Part shown: positions 1-5,486 of the stretch, in pieces | How positions within the stretch are numbered: the first letter of the stretch is position 1 | How the letters are laid out: each line of letters begins with the position of its first letter | Assembly: GCA_008501785.1 (NCBI GenBank) | Contig: QQUD01000242.1 | Coordinates: 1-5,639 of the forward strand | Reading direction: 5' to 3' | DNA: 5,639 nt | DNA from: Chloroflexota bacterium | Lineage (GTDB): Bacteria > Chloroflexota > Anaerolineae > Promineifilales > Promineifilaceae | Notes under the pieces: model-generated | The model's input: only the letters and a program-made list of their open reading frames with translations | What the model was told of the DNA's origin: nothing | The model's database searches: none | Position numbers and translations under genes: made by a program

Positions 1-588
1 CAAAATGCTAATCATTGAAATGTTTTCGACCGTTTCTTCTTCACGCATTACCGAAGCTGTATTTTGCAGCAAATGCATAATCTCCGGCTGCGTCATCTGT
101 TTCACTGTGTTTAAAATCAACACTACATTTTGACCAAGCTGACGCACATCATCTTCACTAAATGAAGTGACAACCTGGTCCATGATGTCCATACCACCGC
201 GCATAAAGGTGAAATACCCTTTGCGTTCCATCTCATCTAGTCGATTCATCAACGTTAAAAAGGCATCTTGACTGAGTGGGTTCAGGTCTTGGAATAATGC
301 TGCCATACTTTCCATTTGGTCTAGCATTTGTTCCAGATTTCGGGTGTTTCTCATAAGCCGTTTGAACAGCCGCAGCACATCTTCAAGCTGCACATAGCTT
401 TCTACTTCGTCTAACTGCTCAACTGAGATGCGAAAGACGTCAGACGCGATGGGAGTCAGATCACTTTTTAGCTCATCCCATTCCTGGCGGCGACGCTGCT
501 GTTGTTGCGCTTCTTCCGTCAGGTACGCTACCTGTGTTGTCAGGGCATCGATTTTCTGATTGAGTTCTTGAATTGCCTGGTCGTTCAT
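1..588 (-). CDS. DUF1641 (COG2427) protein, 3' end beyond window
   Basis: The reading frame is open from an ATG at 588 to the left edge (196 codons, no stop), so the C-terminus is missing. A GGAAAGG ribosome binding site sits 7 bases before the ATG. Residues 1-45 (MNDQAIQELNQKIDAL...) are heptad-like and Gln/Glu/Arg-rich, probably a coiled coil. The rest is helical, with short conserved-looking stretches such as LEDVLRLFKRLMRN, the Gly-rich FMRGGMDIMDQ, and DDVRQLGQNVVLILNTVKQM, which resembles the DUF1641 core. No signal peptide or membrane helix is visible. DUF1641 proteins are of unknown biochemical function. They are commonly encoded beside SQR-like flavoproteins, and in Bacillus beside formate-dehydrogenase-like genes (YrhD, YjgD). 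Here the gene follows an SQR-like gene by 86 bases on the same strand, so an accessory or partner role for that flavoprotein is inferred. The family call rests on motif recall and context, without an alignment. Confidence 0.8.
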   Translation of the reverse strand, partial: MNDQAIQELNQKIDALTTQVAYLTEEAQQQQRRRQEWDELKSDLTPIASDVFRISVEQLDEVESYVQLEDVLRLFKRLMRNTRNLEQMLDQMESMAALFQDLNPLSQDAFLTLMNRLDEMERKGYFTFMRGGMDIMDQVVTSFSEDDVRQLGQNVVLILNTVKQMTQPEIMHLLQNTASVMREEETVENISMISIL

Positions 589-602
589 GTGAAAACCTTT
601 CC

Positions 603-678
603 GATAATCGGTAAACGGTGACTGGTAATCAGTGAATAGTAATCGGTTTGCTGTTTACTGATTACCGGCTACCGTTAA
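603..678. repeat. Intergenic inverted repeat built of GGTAATCAGT-like units
   Basis: Two 25-base arms (612-636 and 654-678) are reverse complements at about 20 positions. The inner block is GGTAATCAGTGAA at 624-636 against TTTACTGATTACC at 654-666. The loop is 17 bases. Within the left side a 12-base unit recurs in direct orientation: GATAATCGGTAA (603-614), GGTAATCAGTGA (624-635) and AGTAATCGGTTT (639-650). The right arm overlaps the stop codon of the SQR-like gene (675-677), and the DUF1641 gene starts 90 bases further on. There is no T-run after the stem in the transcribed direction, so it does not look like an intrinsic terminator. It could be a dispersed palindromic repeat or an RNA-stability or processing hairpin between two co-transcribed genes. 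Confidence 0.7.
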
Positions 679-1907
679 TTCCACTTCCCCGCCATTGTCA
701 TCTGGGCTGTGATGGGCATCTCTTTTCCTTTGAGCAAGACGTTCCAATACATCCAGCGGAACATCATTTTGCCCCAGTGGTTCATTTCGGACTCTTGCAG
801 GAGAGAGAAGGGGCCGATACCTGGTAATGGGTATTTGCCCGGTAGAGGTTCAACATCATAGTTAAAGTCGATGAGGATGCCTTTGCCGAAGCCAGATTCG
901 ATGAAGCAGTTCGCATGTCCATCGAATTTGTGCGTCATTTCTTGCCCGTCGATGTAGAGCAGGAAGTTTTCGACAAAGACTTCAGCGGCGAAGTGGGCTA
1001 CCGAGCCAGCTTTAGAAGTAGGCAAGCTGGCTGCGTCCCCGAGAGCAAAGATATTGTCGTATTTTTTAGAAAGGAAGGTGTGTTTATCGACCGGGACATG
1101 ATCTAATTCATCACCCAAACCGGAACGGCCGATTACTTCTGCCCCCATGTTCACCGGTATTGTCACCAACAAATCATAGGGCACTTCTTCTTCCTCGTAT
1201 GAAACCAAAATTTTACGGTCTGCATCAACCCGCTCTGGATAAAATTCAGGCACGAGGTTGATGTTTTTATCTTCCAGTGTGTTGCCTAACAAACTGGCGG
1301 CGCGTGGTTTGGTAAAAGCTCCGGGAAGTGGTGTGACGAGTGTCAGGTCAACTTTGTCCCGGATGCCACGTTGGGTAAAGTACCAGTCGGCTAAAAAGAT
1401 GAATTCGAGTGGGGCAACCGGACATTTGAACGGTAGTTCCATGATGTTCAGCACTAAACGGCCGCCTTGCCAGGTGCGTAAATGTTTGGCGAGTGCGACT
1501 GCACCATCGTAAGTGTAAAAATCGAAAATTGATTTGCGCCATTCCTCATCGGTGAGACCAGGGGTTTCATCTGGGCGTGGATGAGTTCCTGTGGCAACAA
1601 TCAGATAATCATATTTCAAGATGCGATTGTCTTTGGCAATCTTGACTTGATTTTTGTCAGGCTCAATGAGTTCGATTTCTGACAAAATCATCTCAACACC
1701 AGGGGGAATGTAGTCCCGCTTGGGTTTGATGACATCGTTTTCGCCGTAAATGCCAAAGGGGATGAATAAGAAACCTGGTTGGTAGTAATGGGTTTCATTT
1801 TGATCGACGATGGTGATTTTCCATTCGTTCCGATTCAGCAGGTGGCTTAATTTATTGGCAAGTATGGTTCCGGCTGTACCGGCACCTAAAATGAGGAGCT
1901 TTTTCAT
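675..1907 (-). CDS. FAD-dependent sulfide:quinone reductase-like oxidoreductase
   Basis: The 410-residue protein has the length and layout of SQR-type two-dinucleotide-binding-domain flavoproteins. Visible are the FAD Rossmann motif GAGTAG (8-13), acidic D35 ending strand beta-2, the SQR-like HYYQPGFLFIPFG (40-52), ATGTHPRP (105-112), and the second FAD motif GDAASLPTSKAG (290-301). C162 in FKCPVAPLE and C334 in HANCFIESGFG fit the two redox-active cysteines of SQR (C160/C356 in the Acidithiobacillus enzyme). The third SQR cysteine position appears to be Phe in SIFDFYTYDGA (126-136). The aromatic, basic tail around 376-396 (NHWGKMMFRWMYWNVLLKGK) fits a membrane-surface anchor. Known SQRs oxidise sulfide to polysulfide and pass electrons to quinone; that activity here is inferred. 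I chose the ATG at 1907 because GGAG lies 9 bases upstream. The in-frame TTG at 1922 would place that GGAG inside the gene. The upstream regulator and downstream DUF1641 gene suggest an operon. A related persulfide- or NAD(P)H-oxidising flavoprotein is the main alternative. Confidence 0.88.
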   Translation of the reverse strand: MKKLLILGAGTAGTILANKLSHLLNRNEWKITIVDQNETHYYQPGFLFIPFGIYGENDVIKPKRDYIPPGVEMILSEIELIEPDKNQVKIAKDNRILKYDYLIVATGTHPRPDETPGLTDEEWRKSIFDFYTYDGAVALAKHLRTWQGGRLVLNIMELPFKCPVAPLEFIFLADWYFTQRGIRDKVDLTLVTPLPGAFTKPRAASLLGNTLEDKNINLVPEFYPERVDADRKILVSYEEEEVPYDLLVTIPVNMGAEVIGRSGLGDELDHVPVDKHTFLSKKYDNIFALGDAASLPTSKAGSVAHFAAEVFVENFLLYIDGQEMTHKFDGHANCFIESGFGKGILIDFNYDVEPLPGKYPLPGIGPFSLLQESEMNHWGKMMFRWMYWNVLLKGKEMPITAQMTMAGKWN

Positions 1908-1928
1908 GGGTATGGTCTCCAATGTAAA

Positions 1929-1959
1929 TCGTAGGACAAACCGCCGTTTTGTCCTACGA
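1929..1959. repeat. Perfect 12-bp-stem hairpin between regulator and SQR-like gene
   Basis: TCGTAGGACAAA (1929-1940) is perfectly complementary to TTTGTCCTACGA (1948-1959), around the 7-base loop CCGCCGT. Read on the minus strand, the loop region is AAACGGCGGTTT, one base away from the AAACGGCCGTTT palindrome that recurs across this window. A true copy, ACGGCCGTTT, lies immediately beside it at 1961-1970. The hairpin sits in the 61-base gap just after the regulator stop codon and 22 bases before the flavoprotein start. The following sequence on the minus strand (TTTACATT) is only mildly T-rich, so a leaky terminator or a processing hairpin setting different expression of the two genes is possible. 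A dispersed palindromic repeat is equally plausible. Confidence 0.75.
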
Positions 1960-1968
1960 GACGGCCGT

Positions 1969-2697
1969 TTATGCTAACAGCGCGTTTCGTTCGTGCATGA
2001 TGTGGGATACGATGTTTGCAATACGCTGCACAAAAGTGAGGACCTCCGTGCGGCGGTCTAAATCCATTTCAAAAACATCATTAATGTGGGCTTCAATGCG
2101 TTCGGGGGCAATATTTAGTTCATCGGCTAACTTTTCAATCTCTGTTGGAGAGAGAGGCCAATTATCTGGGGCCACGCCACCAACAAATACCATGCCTTTT
2201 AATTCATGGCCGACACGAATGAGGCCACGGGCGCACAATAGGCCAAGAAAACTAGGCATAAATTGCGGCTCTAAACTTAAATCGGCGGCCATTTCCCGCC
2301 AGTGGACCATGCATTTGTCCCAAAGTTCGGATACATTGCTTAGTGCTGTAAAAAATGCACAGGGGTTGCTGAATTCGGTAATTGGTTTGCCATCCATGTC
2401 GGTGATGATGATCATGATGCCGAGGGCATCGGCGAATGTGTCTTGAATGAGCTGAACGCAGGCGACAGGGAGTTGGGAGGCGAAGTCTGTTGGGTGTGTT
2501 GTTTGGAAGTGGGTGATGGGGGGAGAAACGGCCGTTCCCTGTGTTTGCATCCAACTTTCAATCTGGGGAGTTGGAAAGCGCCACTGTCGTCCAACTTTAA
2601 TGGCTGGAATGCGACCAGCCTCTGCCATTCGATAAACTGTTGAACGATCTACCTGTAATAAGTCTTGAATATCCTTGGCGGTTAACATCTCACTCAT
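1969..2697 (-). CDS. Excisionase-type HTH regulator with PocR ligand-binding domain
   Basis: This 242-residue protein has two parts. Residues 4-50 form an excisionase/MerR-like helix-turn-helix (LTAKDIQDLL...DRSTVYRMAEAGRIPAIKVGRQWRF, then IESWM), the usual one-domain DNA binder. After a linker, residues about 72-235 match the PocR sensory domain. Strand MIIITDMDGKPIT leads to three cysteines (C113 in SNPC, C129 in WDKC, C155 in LLCARGL), followed by GMVFVGGVAP, the equivalent of the family's ChAGL...G.i..GQ region. PocR domains are predicted to bind small hydrocarbon derivatives; whether the cysteines here bind a cofactor or sense redox is unknown. I chose the ATG at 2697, since AGGA lies 8 bases upstream; GTG at 2700 is only 5 away, and ATG at 2688 is a further possibility. 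Position first in the cluster, behind a palindromic region, suggests it controls its own transcription and the SQR-like/DUF1641 genes. Confidence 0.87.
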   Translation of the reverse strand: MSEMLTAKDIQDLLQVDRSTVYRMAEAGRIPAIKVGRQWRFPTPQIESWMQTQGTAVSPPITHFQTTHPTDFASQLPVACVQLIQDTFADALGIMIIITDMDGKPITEFSNPCAFFTALSNVSELWDKCMVHWREMAADLSLEPQFMPSFLGLLCARGLIRVGHELKGMVFVGGVAPDNWPLSPTEIEKLADELNIAPERIEAHINDVFEMDLDRRTEVLTFVQRIANIVSHIMHERNALLA

Positions 2698-2712
2698 CAC
2701 TTACATCCTGTT

Positions 2713-2728
2713 TGTGAAATATGTCACA
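2713..2728. promoter_or_regulatory. Perfect CRP/FNR-family-type operator TGTGA-N6-TCACA
   Basis: The 16-base site TGTGAAATATGTCACA has perfect 5-base arms with the 6-base spacing of the classical CRP consensus. It lies 16-31 bases before the chosen start codon of the HTH-PocR gene, in its 5' leader or core promoter. At that position a bound protein would more likely repress than activate. Recognition by a CRP/FNR-family protein is inferred from the match alone. Confidence 0.5.
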
Positions 2729-2753
2729 TACTTGATAAGAGTGTAATATGCAA
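2725..2753 (-). promoter_or_regulatory. Weak candidate promoter for the regulator/SQR-like cluster
   Basis: On the minus strand TTGCAT (2748-2753) and TATGTG (2725-2730) are separated by 17 bases. The -35 is a fair match and the -10 a poor one. The -10 overlaps the CRP-type site, which would suit repression. This is only the best pair I could find between the terminator and the start codon. Confidence 0.2.
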
Positions 2754-2769
2754 TATGATGCACCATAAG

Positions 2770-2806
2770 TGACATTCCGCACAATTGCATATGACGGATG
2801 TCATAT
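2770..2806. promoter_or_regulatory. Overlapping inverted repeats upstream of the regulator
   Basis: Two dyads overlap here. TGACATTCCG (2770-2779) faces CGGATGTCA (2795-2803), matching apart from one extra T. ATATGAC (2789-2795) faces GTCATAT (2800-2806) around the spacer GGAT. AATTGCATATG at 2783-2793 is also repeated directly at 2815-2825, 32 bases away (about three helical turns), inside the adjoining 36-bp palindrome. The arrangement looks like a multi-site operator for a dimeric DNA-binding protein; the HTH-PocR product itself is the obvious candidate. Confidence 0.5.
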
Positions 2807-2840
2807 TATGCATAAATTGCATATGCAATTTATGCATAAT
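2805..2840. promoter_or_regulatory. Perfect 36-bp palindrome, candidate operator
   Basis: The half ATTATGCATAAATTGCAT (2805-2822) is followed at once by its exact reverse complement (2823-2840), with no spacer. Three smaller perfect palindromes are nested in it: TTATGCATAA (2806-2815), AATTGCATATGCAATT (2815-2830) and TTATGCATAA (2830-2839). Their centres are exactly 12 bases apart. It lies between the intrinsic terminator of the preceding gene and the HTH-PocR start, about 110-140 bases upstream of that start. Cooperative binding by a regulator is the simplest explanation. The gapless symmetry and lack of a T-run argue against a terminator. Confidence 0.65.
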
Positions 2841-2844
2841 CCGC

Positions 2845-2878
2845 AAAAAAAGAGACCAGACACCATCTGGTCTCTTTT
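2845..2878 (-). terminator. Intrinsic terminator of the Nudix-PAS gene
   Basis: AAAAGAGACCAGA (2848-2860) pairs perfectly with TCTGGTCTCTTTT (2866-2878) around a 5-base loop. Read on the minus strand the stem is followed by seven T residues (complement of 2845-2851), a textbook rho-independent terminator 69 bases after the Nudix-PAS stop codon. On the plus strand the stem is followed by only four T, and no plus-strand gene ends here. Confidence 0.9.
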
Positions 2879-2946
2879 AAAAATAAATTGATTCAGTTCG
2901 ATGGCGCATTTCTTGAAGAGGGCTGGCACCAACTGATGTAATTAAT

Positions 2947-3846
2947 TTAGCTGCCTACGCATACAATGTGATGTAAGTTGTCGTTGATCGTTTGTTGAAC
3001 TGAGATATTGAAGTACATGGTGATTGATTGGTGTTTTCGCGTAGTTAACGTCATCTCATAATTTACAAGATTTTCTTGTTCAATACGTCGGTATAATTGA
3101 TTGACTTGGTACCCACCATTGCCGGGGAAAAAGAGCCGCCACCAATTATTTCCAACAATCTCATTAGGTTGATAACCGGTTATTTGAAGGATATCTTCGT
3201 TTACATAAATGATAGTCCCATCGGGCAATAATTCACATACAATGCGGGGTGGTGTTTGGGCAATCGTTTGATTCGATGCATGATAACTTTTACCGTAATC
3301 TATAAGTGGGGGAGGTAATGGTCCATCGTTTTTATGGCAAATATAAGGAGAGCATTCTTCGATATGTTGTAAAATTCGCCTTGTTGTTACTGAAATAGGA
3401 TGGCCATCGCGTGTGCATAAATTTTCAATCTCTTGGCGTGAGATGAAATTGTTAATGTTTTCGGTGGAAAGCCAGCGGGCTGCAGAGATTTTGCGCATAG
3501 CTGACATGGGTAATCGGGGGAAAAGATCGACTTCGAAAATACCGAAGAAGTAATCTTTGTAGCGCTGCTCACGATGAGAAAACTGTCTCATTTCAATCTC
3601 TTTCATTAGATTGATTATGAGACACTCCTCTTCAGGTTTGAGACCTAACTCTTCTTCCAATTCGCGGTAAATTGTGCGGGCGAGAGAACAATCATCCCCT
3701 TTATCATTGTCTAACTTACCGCCAATGAGATTGTAAAGCCCCCATTTTTGATTCCATTGCACTAGGTAATGGGGTTGATATTCTTTTTCAGCTTTAATCA
3801 GTGCAAAAGCACCATATTGTTTTTCTGGCTCCACCTGCACTCTCAT
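2947..3846 (-). CDS. Nudix hydrolase domain fused to a C-terminal PAS domain
   Basis: This is a 299-residue protein with the ATG at 3846 preceded by GGAAG at 7 bases. Residues about 8-140 are a Nudix fold: YGAFALI, then the Nudix box starting at G42/G43 (IGGKLD) and ending RELEEELGL (61-69), which keeps the catalytic REUxEExGU core. The stretch between the Gly and the core is about four residues longer than the usual GX5EX7, and the first Glu is not kept (Cys or Asp there). Nudix enzymes cleave nucleoside diphosphates linked to another group; the substrate is unknown. Residues about 197-299 are a PAS sensor: RIVCELLPDGTIIYVNEDILQITGY, NEIVGNNWWRLFFPG, and a last strand ending HHIVCVGS. No kinase, cyclase or DNA-binding output domain follows, and the chain stops where PAS domains usually run into a DIT linker. 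It may be a sensor-gated Nudix enzyme, or a Nudix-fold ligand sensor with lost catalysis. A strong terminator follows. Confidence 0.87.
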   Translation of the reverse strand: MRVQVEPEKQYGAFALIKAEKEYQPHYLVQWNQKWGLYNLIGGKLDNDKGDDCSLARTIYRELEEELGLKPEEECLIINLMKEIEMRQFSHREQRYKDYFFGIFEVDLFPRLPMSAMRKISAARWLSTENINNFISRQEIENLCTRDGHPISVTTRRILQHIEECSPYICHKNDGPLPPPLIDYGKSYHASNQTIAQTPPRIVCELLPDGTIIYVNEDILQITGYQPNEIVGNNWWRLFFPGNGGYQVNQLYRRIEQENLVNYEMTLTTRKHQSITMYFNISVQQTINDNLHHIVCVGS

Positions 3847-3921
3847 TGAGACACTTCCAATTAATTAATACAGTCAAAATTGATATACACAAAAAACTTA
3901 TACAACCATCAATACATTTTT

Positions 3922-3927
3922 ATTATA
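3922..3927 (-). promoter_or_regulatory. Possible -10 box for the Nudix-PAS gene
   Basis: The minus strand reads TATAAT here, about 75 bases before the Nudix-PAS start codon in AT-rich DNA. No convincing -35 hexamer lies 16-18 bases upstream. The match is good, but such boxes are easy to find by chance in AT-rich sequence. Confidence 0.3.
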
Positions 3928-4021
3928 CATACTTTGAAGCTACCCTACCTAAGAATAACCCTTTTGTATGTAAATGAAATGTGTGATTTTTGTGCGAAAA
4001 GTGCAAAATTCAAACTGTGGT

Positions 4022-4134
4022 ACTAGTACAGTCCGGCAGAAGTTCGTGGGCAATCGTATGGCGTACTTGCCGGACTGTTTAAGTATTGCGCTCAAACCAT
4101 ATTTGCACACGAACGAATGCCGCGCAATACTAGT
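4022..4134. repeat. 113-bp element of two head-to-head hairpins with complementary loops
   Basis: The ends are inverted repeats: ACTAGTA (4022-4028) and TACTAGT (4128-4134). Inside are two hairpins. Hairpin A pairs ACAGTCCGGC (4028-4037) with GCCGGACTGT (4069-4078). Hairpin B pairs AGTATTGCGC (4082-4091) with GCGCAATACT (4122-4131). The stems differ in sequence, but each is perfect. The loops carry the same motif in opposite orientation: GTTCGTGGGCAATCGTATGG (4042-4061) and, as reverse complement of 4097-4114, GTTCGTGTGCAAATATGG. The region could therefore fold as two hairpins or as one long one. The right end runs into the MFS stop codon (4134-4136). There is no T-run after either stem and no internal gene. 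It resembles a pair of REP-like palindromes or a small non-autonomous mobile element; a structured RNA is the alternative. Confidence 0.7.
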
Positions 4135-5372
4135 TACTTTTTGCCATTTGCTAATTTGTGTGCTTTTGGGGAGTGGCGGAGTGTCCACATGGACCAGATG
4201 CCTACGATGGGACCAATTGCTAGGAAGGCGAAGGTGTAGCGCCAGGAAACGGCCGTTTCAATTGGTGGTATCATGCGAATTGTAAAAAGCGTGAGGAGAA
4301 ACCCAAGACTCGTTTGCAGCGTGAGTGCCGTGCCCACATAGTTACGTGGAGATAATTCGCTAATAGCTGCCGAAAACTGAGCTGAATCAGCCACAATGGT
4401 GAACCCCCAAATCAGTGCCAGTCCCACCAGTAAGATTGGGTGGCCCCCAAATAAAAAACCTATCAAAACGGCTGAACTGCCGCTCATCACCAGCGAAGCA
4501 ATGGTGATGGTAGTACGGCCATATTTATCTGCCAATTGCCCTGCCACAAAGCTGCCAAGACCACCGACCGCCATAATGGCAAACGCCGAAATACTGGCCC
4601 ATCGTGCATCAACACCCGTTTGCGTAAAACTTGCCAGCAAAAACAGTGGAATCCAGGCCCACATCGCATACAGTTCCCACATGTGTCCCAGGTAGCCTAA
4701 GTTAGCTAACACAACTTCTCGTTCGCGCAGCAAACGGCCGATTTGCTGCCAGTCAAATGGCGGGGTTTGGGTACGATACGGCCCTTCGGTGATAAAAAGT
4801 GCTCCAATTGACCCACCAATAATCGCTGATGCTGCTGCCAAATACAGCACAATGCGCCAATCGCTGACGCCACCAAAGGCATTGAGCAAATGAGGGGATG
4901 CCGAACCAATAGTTAATGCGCCAACAAGCAATCCAATTCCTAATCCTCTATCTTGTTTAGTCCATGTTGCCATTATTTTCATGCCAACAGGGTACACGCC
5001 TGCTAAAAAAACGCCGGTCAGAAAACGCAAAATGAGTGTAAAGGTCAAGCCAGTTGCCAGAAAAGGAATCAAGGCTGTCATGATACCAGCTAATGCGGAT
5101 GCGCTAGAGAAAAACCAGCGAGAGGGGATGCGGTCTGCCAGATTGAAAACGGCCGATCCAAATGAACCTACAACAAATCCGATTTGAACCGACATTGTTA
5201 ACCACGCTTGCCCGCTATCACTCAAACTCCAATTGGAAGTAAGTGTGGGTATTACAGCCGAAGCAGAAAACCAGACTGCCATGCCCATTAATTCTGCCAA
5301 TGAAAGCAGCCACAGCGTGCGCCATTTACCGGTAAGGGGGTATGGTTTGTCTATATTTGGTAAGGTGGTCAT
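4134..5372 (-). CDS. MFS transporter, 12 membrane helices
   Basis: This 412-residue protein is hydrophobic nearly throughout, with about 12 predicted membrane helices, the usual MFS size. After a short cytoplasmic N-terminus, helix 1 contains LLSLAELMGMAVWFSASAVIP (22-42). The loop between helices 2 and 3 has a motif-A-like NLADRIPSRW (77-86). The half-repeat equivalent, GQLADKYGRT (278-287), lies between helices 8 and 9. A hydrophilic central loop (about 196-220, TEGPYRTQTPPFDWQQIGRLLRE) separates the two six-helix halves. The tail SPKAHKLANGKK is cytoplasmic and basic. It should be a proton-coupled secondary transporter in the inner membrane; the substrate cannot be read. The ATG at 5372 has AGGA 7 bases upstream. 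It follows the pgl stop codon by 114 bases with no clear terminator or promoter between them. The stop codon's outermost base is shared with the 113-bp hairpin element. Confidence 0.9.
   Translation of the reverse strand: MTTLPNIDKPYPLTGKWRTLWLLSLAELMGMAVWFSASAVIPTLTSNWSLSDSGQAWLTMSVQIGFVVGSFGSAVFNLADRIPSRWFFSSASALAGIMTALIPFLATGLTFTLILRFLTGVFLAGVYPVGMKIMATWTKQDRGLGIGLLVGALTIGSASPHLLNAFGGVSDWRIVLYLAAASAIIGGSIGALFITEGPYRTQTPPFDWQQIGRLLREREVVLANLGYLGHMWELYAMWAWIPLFLLASFTQTGVDARWASISAFAIMAVGGLGSFVAGQLADKYGRTTITIASLVMSGSSAVLIGFLFGGHPILLVGLALIWGFTIVADSAQFSAAISELSPRNYVGTALTLQTSLGFLLTLFTIRMIPPIETAVSWRYTFAFLAIGPIVGIWSMWTLRHSPKAHKLANGKK
4246..4259. repeat. HIP-like palindrome GAAACGGCCGTTTC (longest of eight CGGCCG copies)
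   Basis: This is the most extended copy of a short palindrome that recurs through the window. CGGCCG occurs at 1126, 1459, 1962, 2529, 4250, 4735, 5150 and 5600 (start positions). All eight are preceded by A and seven by AA, giving the consensus AACGGCCG(T/A)T. Most lie inside coding sequence of unrelated genes; the one at 1962 lies at the end of the HTH-PocR gene. The pattern recalls the HIP1 octamer of cyanobacteria, a genome-wide signature of unclear function. Confidence 0.7.
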
Positions 5373-5486
5373 CGTTTTTTCCTATTGATTTTGTAAAGAT
5401 GATACAACAGGTCAAATTTGTGGTCAGTGAGAACTCTTACGGATGGGTGAAGAGGCGGGAGGAGAATTGTTGAATTCACAAATTAA

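Noticed and set aside
915..1512. Plus-strand open frames (915-1106, 1258-1512) across the SQR-like gene
   Set aside because: Their products have no family resemblance and they lie antisense to a gene with clear, continuous FAD and SQR motifs.
1908..1922. TTG start at 1922 for the SQR-like protein
   Set aside because: The GGAG ribosome binding site would lie inside the gene; the ATG at 1907 is correctly spaced from it and begins directly at the FAD-binding strand.
1949..2446. Plus-strand 165-residue open frame across the HTH-PocR gene
   Set aside because: It is rich in Ser, Met and Arg with no domain signature, and antisense to a well-supported regulator; a shadow frame.
4022..4134. Integron attC site or CRISPR repeat
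   Set aside because: There is no RYYYAAC/GTTRRRY core pair and no integrase or gene cassette context. There are only two units, inverted rather than direct, with no spacers.
4022..4134. Intrinsic terminator for the MFS gene
   Set aside because: Neither stem is followed by a T-run on the minus strand, and the loops are about 30 bases, too large for a typical terminator.
3949..4285. Open frames 3949-4188 (minus) and 3974-4285 (plus) over the hairpin element
   Set aside because: Both run through the hairpin element into the MFS gene out of frame or antisense. Neither product is recognisable, so the region is better explained as structured non-coding DNA.
5388..5415. Promoter for the MFS gene (TTGACC at 5410-5415 with CAAAAT at 5388-5393, minus strand)
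   Set aside because: The -10 match is poor and the implied start would fall at the ribosome binding site, leaving almost no leader.
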